Shown here piece after piece: positions 5,844-10,307 of a DNA stretch of 10,307 bases. Below the pieces are notes generated by a model. It did no database searches, was not told the origin of the DNA, and saw only the letters and a program-made list of their open reading frames with translations. This stretch comes from an uncultured Flavobacteriales bacterium. Its GTDB lineage: Bacteria > Bacteroidota > Bacteroidia > Flavobacteriales_D > Sanyastnellaceae. A program made the position numbers and the translations under genes. The stretch covers positions 1-10,307 of the forward strand of contig CALKHD010000036.1 in assembly GCA_938092195.1 (NCBI GenBank), written 5' to 3'. Within the stretch, counting starts at the first letter, position 1. Every line of letters begins with the position of its first letter.

Positions 5844-7925
5844 TCAGTAATCCAGCAACTCACGGCAAGCGGCCAAGACCATTTGAGCATTGGGCAAGAC
5901 CGCTTGTTCCAAGGTTTCATTCAGTGGAATGGCAGGTACTTCCATGGAGCCCAAACACTTCACGGGGGCGTCAAGGTGCTCGAAAGCCGCATCGGCAAGA
6001 AGCCCTGCAATGGCTTGGGCAAAGCTGCCCCTGGGTGGTTCTTCGGTGAGGACCAAGCATCGGTTGCAGCGCGATGCCGCATCCAGTATGGCGGTCTCGT
6101 CCAAGGGGGCCAAGCTCCTCAAATCCAGAATTTCCACTTTTCCGGGCAATTGATCGGCCGCTTCAAGGGCCCAGTGAACGCCTCTGCCATAGGTAATGAT
6201 GGCCACACGGGACTCGCCTTCGTGCGCAGTCTTGGCCGAGAGCACTGTCTTCGCCAAGCCCAATGGAAGCAGGTAGTCTGAATCTGGTTCTGGGGTTTTG
6301 GCAGCCGCTGTTCCAGGAACTTTGGACCAATACAGCCCTTTGTGTTCCAAGACGACAACCGGGTTGGGGTCCAACACCGCAGATTTGAGCAGTCCTTTTA
6401 AGTCTGCTCCGCAGCTCGGGTACGCCACTTTGATGCCTCGAATGGCCGTCAAAACGCTTTCAATGCTCGAGCTGTGGTAAGGTCCGCCTGAGCCATAAGC
6501 ACCTATGGGGACGCGAATGACACTGTTCACGGGCCACTGTCCGTTGCTCAAAAAATGACTGCGCGACAACTCCGTGAACAGCTGGTTCAGACCGGGCCAG
6601 AGGTAATCGGCAAATTGAATCTCCACGATGGGTTTGAGCCCAACAGCACTCATTCCCACAGTGCTTCCCACGATAAAAGCCTCTTGGATGGGAGTATTGA
6701 ATACCCGGTGTTCTCCAAATTTTTGGGCCAAAGTGGCGGCTTCTCTGAAAACCCCGCCCAGCCTGCCGCCAACATCCTGACCATACAGGAGGGTTGTCTC
6801 ATCTCCAGACAAGATCTCGGTCATGGCATGGAGGGCTTGGTCCACCATGATTTGTGGCTCAGGATCGTCGCCTTCTCGTCGTCCTACTTCTTCCGTTACC
6901 CTTGTTTTGGCGTAGGCATGGGGGAGGAGGTCGGCGGGATTCGGATCCGGGGCGTTCATGGCTCTTTCGAATGCAGATTGAACGTCTAGCTTGGCCTCTT
7001 GGGCTGAATCGTTCAGCTGGTCGGATGAAAAGCCGGCGTCGAGCAAAGCGGTCTTAAGGTGAGGCAAGGGGTCGCGCAATGCGTGCTCATCCAAGTCATC
7101 TCGGTACCATTCCCTTCGGACTCCACTGGTGTGGTGACCCAGAAGGGGCACTTTGGCGTGGACGAGCACGGGTCTGCGCTCTGATCGGGCAGTTGTGAAC
7201 GCCCACTCCATGGCCGTTTTACTGGCCGCAAGGTTGTGTCCTTCCACCGTCTTGGCCGTCAACCCAGGGTAAGCCTTTGCCATGGTTTTGGCATCTCCAA
7301 AACGAATCTCCGAGGCGTGGGCAGAAATGTCCCACTCGTTGTCTTGCACGAGAAAGATGATGGGGAGTTGTCGGAGGGTGGCCATATGGAGCGCCTCGGA
7401 CACTTCGCCTTCCGTCATGGCTGCATCGCCAATTGAACACAGCACCACTGGGGGGTGGTTTCCTTCGACTTCTTGTCCCAATCCGTTTTGCTCTCGGTAT
7501 TGCAGCCCCATGGCAGCCCCGGTGGCGGGGATGGCTTGCATGCCAGTCGCCGAACTGTTGTGGGGAATTCGAGGGTACCCTTCTCGCTTGAGCGCAGGGT
7601 GTCCGTAATACGTTCTGCCTCCACTAAAAGGGTCGGTGGCCTTGGCAAAGAGCTGCAGCATGAGCTCTTCGGGAGTCATTCCCATGGCCAGCAACATGGC
7701 GTCATCCCTGTAATACGCGTAGAGGTAGTCTTGTGGCCCTAAGCAAGACCCGGCGGCGAGTTGGATGGCCTCGTGGCCATGGGCACAGGCGTGTACATAC
7801 TTAGAAGTCAGCTTGGCATTGGCTTCAAAAATGTCGGCCATGGACCTGGCCAAATTCATGCCCCTCCAATCTGATAGATCGACTGCAGACTGGCCTGCAC
7901 GAGAGGGAGACTTTTTGCGCGCCAT
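5844..7925 (-). CDS. Fused E1 alpha/beta subunit of a 2-oxoacid dehydrogenase, probably branched-chain (2-oxoisovalerate) type
   Basis: A 693-residue thiamine-diphosphate enzyme that would decarboxylate a branched 2-oxoacid and transfer the acyl group to the lipoyl E2 of the dehydrogenase complex. Residues about 20-335 are the E1 alpha part, with YAYYRDDAMLLAMG (69-82), SSATGMQ (124-130), and the ThDP/Mg motif starting GDA at 166-168 and closing at N196 (QDNEW). An active-site loop GHHTS lies at 263-267. Residues about 340-357 are a linker. Residues about 358-693 are the E1 beta part, with TPIQEAFIVG carrying the expected catalytic Glu415, the FADYLWPGLNQL segment, and GGPYHSSS (480-487). Fused alpha+beta E1 chains are typical of Bacteroidota. 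The ThDP motif has Ala where GDG is usual. The ATG at 7925 follows a near-perfect -7 element. No E2, E3 or lipoylation gene is adjacent, so the complex must be encoded elsewhere. The family is secure; the exact substrate is inferred. Confidence 0.93.
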   Translation of the reverse strand: MARKKSPSRAGQSAVDLSDWRGMNLARSMADIFEANAKLTSKYVHACAHGHEAIQLAAGSCLGPQDYLYAYYRDDAMLLAMGMTPEELMLQLFAKATDPFSGGRTYYGHPALKREGYPRIPHNSSATGMQAIPATGAAMGLQYREQNGLGQEVEGNHPPVVLCSIGDAAMTEGEVSEALHMATLRQLPIIFLVQDNEWDISAHASEIRFGDAKTMAKAYPGLTAKTVEGHNLAASKTAMEWAFTTARSERRPVLVHAKVPLLGHHTSGVRREWYRDDLDEHALRDPLPHLKTALLDAGFSSDQLNDSAQEAKLDVQSAFERAMNAPDPNPADLLPHAYAKTRVTEEVGRREGDDPEPQIMVDQALHAMTEILSGDETTLLYGQDVGGRLGGVFREAATLAQKFGEHRVFNTPIQEAFIVGSTVGMSAVGLKPIVEIQFADYLWPGLNQLFTELSRSHFLSNGQWPVNSVIRVPIGAYGSGGPYHSSSIESVLTAIRGIKVAYPSCGADLKGLLKSAVLDPNPVVVLEHKGLYWSKVPGTAAAKTPEPDSDYLLPLGLAKTVLSAKTAHEGESRVAIITYGRGVHWALEAADQLPGKVEILDLRSLAPLDETAILDAASRCNRCLVLTEEPPRGSFAQAIAGLLADAAFEHLDAPVKCLGSMEVPAIPLNETLEQAVLPNAQMVLAACRELLDY

Positions 7926-8202
7926 TCAACAAAAGTACGGGCGAAGAGGAGGAAGGGTGGGAATGGCGGCCAGAATCGAGGTTTTGCAGGGTGGGCGAGC
8001 GAATTCGGAGGATGGCCTGTCGGTATAATCGCTCAGGGTGATGTATAACGACTACGAATCAGCCAAAAATACAGCCCAAATAAATATACGCTTGTCGAAT
8101 AAAAACCAACATTGGTCGACAGCCCTATCGAGGCTTTGTAATTGAAGGTGAAACAGGTGTAATGCAAGACTAATTTTACTCCAAAGCCAAAATCATATTA
8201 TA
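7926..8202. other. Divergent intergenic region with an AT-rich half
   Basis: This 277-nt stretch separates the divergent E1 gene and the surface-protein gene and has no supported gene of its own. Positions 7926-8035 resemble the surrounding base composition; about 8040-8202 is clearly AT-richer. It holds a strong minus-strand -7 element at 7930-7937. On the plus strand a loose match, TAATTTTA (8171-8178), lies 24 nt before the ATG at 8203 and could be the -7 element of the surface-protein gene. A small dyad ACCAA-CA-TTGGT (8105-8116) is flanked by GTCGA (8094-8098) and TCGAC (8116-8120); it could be an operator or chance. The last bases before the ATG are AT-rich with no Shine-Dalgarno sequence, as often seen in Bacteroidota. 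Confidence 0.45.
7930..7937 (-). promoter_or_regulatory. Candidate -7 element for the fused E1 gene, possibly leaderless
   Basis: On the minus strand this reads TACTTTTG, a perfect match to TAnnTTTG. It ends 4 nt before the ATG at 7925, so the predicted transcription start is at or within a base or two of the start codon, with essentially no leader. No good TTTG is visible at the -33 spacing. Position and consensus match are directly visible; leaderless initiation is inference. Confidence 0.45.
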
Positions 8203-10307
8203 ATGCTTCAACAACTACTCCGGGCCCAATTCGCCCTTTTCTGTATGCTCTCCTTCGGGTGGGCTGCCTCAGCCCAGTGCGATGAGCCTTTGGCCTTCGA
8301 TGCTGACCTGAGTGATTACTCCGTGGAATGTCCCAGTGATCTTCCAACGGACTGTGACTTATCCGTAGGTGCGAATCGCGGAGACGTGGCGTGTGTAATC
8401 GGTGAGCAAAGACTGCTCCAAACCGAATGCGACGGCACGACTGCACTCGGAACGGGTGAGGATGGTGCCATTGTGTTGTTTGACATTGATGGTGACCCCA
8501 ACGATGACCGCTACTTTGTCCCTACGGACGCGGGAATCTCCCTTATTCAATTCGAGAACGGCGTGGCTCACATCACCGGACAGGTGATGGATGTCACCAA
8601 CGCTTCTGCGATTTTGAATGTGAACATTGTTTATGACAGCGGCGTGTCTGGCGCTGACTGGGACGGCGGCTTTAAGCACGACCAAAGTTGCCCAGTGACG
8701 ACAGACATTACGGATTCATGGATGGTGTACATCATGAATGCCGGCTTGAGCTATCTCATCGGAGAAGGCGACCTGGACGGGACGCTTTTGACGTTGACCC
8801 ACGCTCCAGCCAGTGAGTACTTCGGTTTCCAGATTGGAGAAATGGCCAATGACCGCAACTGCAACTATGGTGCAGGTGGTTGGTTCAGCTACAATGGAAC
8901 ATTGAATGGTGTGGCCATTCAAGGTGCTCAAGGTGACGTCCTTCTCGACCTTTCATGTGGAGAGGAGACAGTTTTGAACTGTGGTGAAGATGGACCTAGC
9001 GTCACCCTCATCTACTCCGTGATCGACACAGAATGTGGCGATGCTTTGACGGAAGAGCAGGTGGTGACCCGTGACGACACGACAGATCCAACCTGGGACA
9101 ATGCTCCTGAAGATGTGACCATGGCTTGTGCCGATGCTCCGCTTCCTGTGGCCACTCCAACAGCCAGCGACAACTGCGAGGCTGACGATGGTGAGCCTAC
9201 AGTGACCTACCTCGGGGAGTCAGCTCAGTATGACGTCTTGTGCACAGGTTCATATAAGGTGGACCGCACTTGGGAAGCATCTGACTGCTCTGGAAACACG
9301 ATTGGACACACCCAAACCATCACGGTGGTGGACGAAGTGGCTCCTGTGATTTCTGGTGGTGCTGATTACCTCGCCGAATGTGATGGAGAAGGAAACGCCG
9401 ACGAGTTGGCTAACTTCTTGACTACACAAGGCGGTGCAACTGCCGCTGACGTTTGTGGAACGGTGACCTGGAGTCACGACTACAACGATGGCGACTTGAG
9501 CGATGATTGCGGTGCTACTGGAACTGTGGACGTGGTGTTCACGGCGACAGACGACTGCGGCAACGCCGATTCAATCACGTTGACTTTCACAATCCAAGAC
9601 ACAGGTGCTCCAACTTTGACGGTGGCTCCGGTTCACGAAGTGGATTGTGAGTTGTACGACCCGACTGCCGTTTACGCTTCTTCTGCAACTGATCTCTGTG
9701 GCGGTGCCACTGTGGTGTTGGTTTCTGTGAATGAGGTGAGCAGCAGCTGTGCTGGTCAATACCTGCACGTCTACAAGGCTGTGGACGATTGCGGCAACGA
9801 AAGCGCAACGATGGATCAGGTGGTGACTTTGCTCGACGAAGTGAACCCTGTGCCTTCGATCACTTGCCCTGCCAATACAGATCTCTTCACGGACGAGAAC
9901 TGCTACGCAGACACGAGCGAAGAAGCCAATGGATCTGCGACTGGAAGCGCCACAGACAACTGTGATGATGCACCAAGTGTGGAGATTTCATTCAGTGACG
10001 TTGTGACTCCTGGTTGCACTGGCAGCTACAGCATTGCACGTACTTGGATGGCAACAGCCACGGACCACTGTGGAAACGAGGCCAGCACCACTTGCGTGCA
10101 GACCATCACGGTGAGCGACAACATCGCTCCTGTTCCCACCATCACGTGTCCTGCTGATTACACTGTAGACGCTGATGAGAACTGCGCTGCAGACACCACG
10201 CCAGCAGCTGCGGGTACTGCCACAGCAACGGCTACGGACAACTGCAATGGCGACATTGACATTCAGATTTCTTCATCTGACAGCGAGTCCATCAGCCTGT
10301 GTGACGG
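8203..10307 (+). CDS. Large secreted surface protein with tandem cysteine-containing HYR/Ig-like repeats (partial, C-terminus off the right edge)
   Basis: The frame is open from the ATG at 8203 to the end, 701 complete codons, with no internal stop. Residues 1-24 form a signal peptide ending ASA|QC. Residues about 26-255 are a region I do not recognise. It is rich in Asp, Cys and aromatics, with an Asp-rich loop DIDGDPNDD (94-102) resembling Ca2+-binding loops and a segment FGFQIGEMANDRNCNYG near 207-223. From about 292 onward come at least five repeats of 79-94 residues, opening with D-x-x-[AN]-P type motifs near 292, 377, 466, 545 and 639, and each closing with a C-[GS]-N motif (C362, C452, C530, C623). 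Two also carry ITCPA. These resemble HYR or Ig-like folds of Bacteroidota cell-surface proteins, often exported by the type IX system; its C-terminal signal would lie beyond the window. Likely roles are adhesion or matrix, by inference. The N-terminal region is the least explained part of the window. Confidence 0.85.
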   Translation, partial: MLQQLLRAQFALFCMLSFGWAASAQCDEPLAFDADLSDYSVECPSDLPTDCDLSVGANRGDVACVIGEQRLLQTECDGTTALGTGEDGAIVLFDIDGDPNDDRYFVPTDAGISLIQFENGVAHITGQVMDVTNASAILNVNIVYDSGVSGADWDGGFKHDQSCPVTTDITDSWMVYIMNAGLSYLIGEGDLDGTLLTLTHAPASEYFGFQIGEMANDRNCNYGAGGWFSYNGTLNGVAIQGAQGDVLLDLSCGEETVLNCGEDGPSVTLIYSVIDTECGDALTEEQVVTRDDTTDPTWDNAPEDVTMACADAPLPVATPTASDNCEADDGEPTVTYLGESAQYDVLCTGSYKVDRTWEASDCSGNTIGHTQTITVVDEVAPVISGGADYLAECDGEGNADELANFLTTQGGATAADVCGTVTWSHDYNDGDLSDDCGATGTVDVVFTATDDCGNADSITLTFTIQDTGAPTLTVAPVHEVDCELYDPTAVYASSATDLCGGATVVLVSVNEVSSSCAGQYLHVYKAVDDCGNESATMDQVVTLLDEVNPVPSITCPANTDLFTDENCYADTSEEANGSATGSATDNCDDAPSVEISFSDVVTPGCTGSYSIARTWMATATDHCGNEASTTCVQTITVSDNIAPVPTITCPADYTVDADENCAADTTPAAAGTATATATDNCNGDIDIQISSSDSESISLCD

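Noticed and set aside
5793..6281. A 162-residue plus-strand open frame opposite the E1 gene
   Set aside because: It lies antisense to the conserved E1 beta part and shows no family signature; best explained as a GC-driven shadow.
8024..8029. TATAAT on the plus strand as a sigma-70 type -10 box
   Set aside because: Bacteroidota promoters use TAnnTTTG; there is no -35 at proper spacing and the site is about 175 nt from the start codon.
9250..9808. Minus-strand open frames opposite the surface-protein gene
   Set aside because: They are antisense to a continuous repeat-containing frame and carry no domain or start-site support.
8203..10307. Possibility that the cysteine-containing repeats are a recently expanded DNA tandem repeat
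   Set aside because: The units differ in length and are not near-identical at nucleotide level; the repetition is at protein-motif level.

Overview
The window looks like a chromosomal segment from a Bacteroidota bacterium, most plausibly in or near the Flavobacteriales. The evidence is the L33 / DUF4295 / FtsY gene string, a single-chain E1 alpha+beta 2-oxoacid dehydrogenase, an FtsK followed directly by a LolA-like gene, Bacteroidota-type -7 promoter elements (TAnnTTTG), little sign of Shine-Dalgarno sequences, and a very large repeat-rich secreted protein. Coding DNA is, by eye, moderately GC-rich (roughly mid-50s percent), which is high for many Flavobacteriales. I do not assign a genus.

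Layout. (1) Positions 1-1075, minus strand: rpmG (ribosomal protein L33), a 50-residue DUF4295 protein and the first two thirds of ftsY, which runs off the left edge. A strong GC-rich hairpin sits between the DUF4295 gene and ftsY. (2) Positions 1076-1182: a divergent intergenic region with a good -7 element firing left into rpmG and a weaker one firing right into ftsK. (3) Positions 1183-4666, plus strand: ftsK (DNA translocase) and, 13 nt later, a LolA-like periplasmic lipoprotein carrier. (4) Positions 4670-7925, minus strand: a fused E1 alpha/beta 2-oxoacid dehydrogenase and, about 109 nt downstream, a flavin / 2Fe-2S reductase of the PaaE type. This pair converges on the LolA gene with stop codons only 3 nt apart. 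(5) Positions 7926-8202: an intergenic region whose right half is AT-rich. (6) Positions 8203-10307, plus strand: the N-terminal 701 codons of a large secreted protein with an unrecognised N-terminal region and at least five tandem cysteine-containing HYR/Ig-like repeats, open at the right edge.

Most of the segment is housekeeping: translation and SRP targeting, chromosome segregation, lipoprotein trafficking, and branched-chain oxoacid metabolism with redox transfer. The surface protein at the right edge is the only clearly accessory-looking gene. I see no tRNA, rRNA, CRISPR array, insertion sequence or phage module. I did not find a new multi-gene system. The points most worth a second look are the uncharacterised N-terminal region of the surface protein, the apparent leaderless promoter arrangement at two genes, the hairpin before ftsY, and motif deviations in the two metabolic enzymes.
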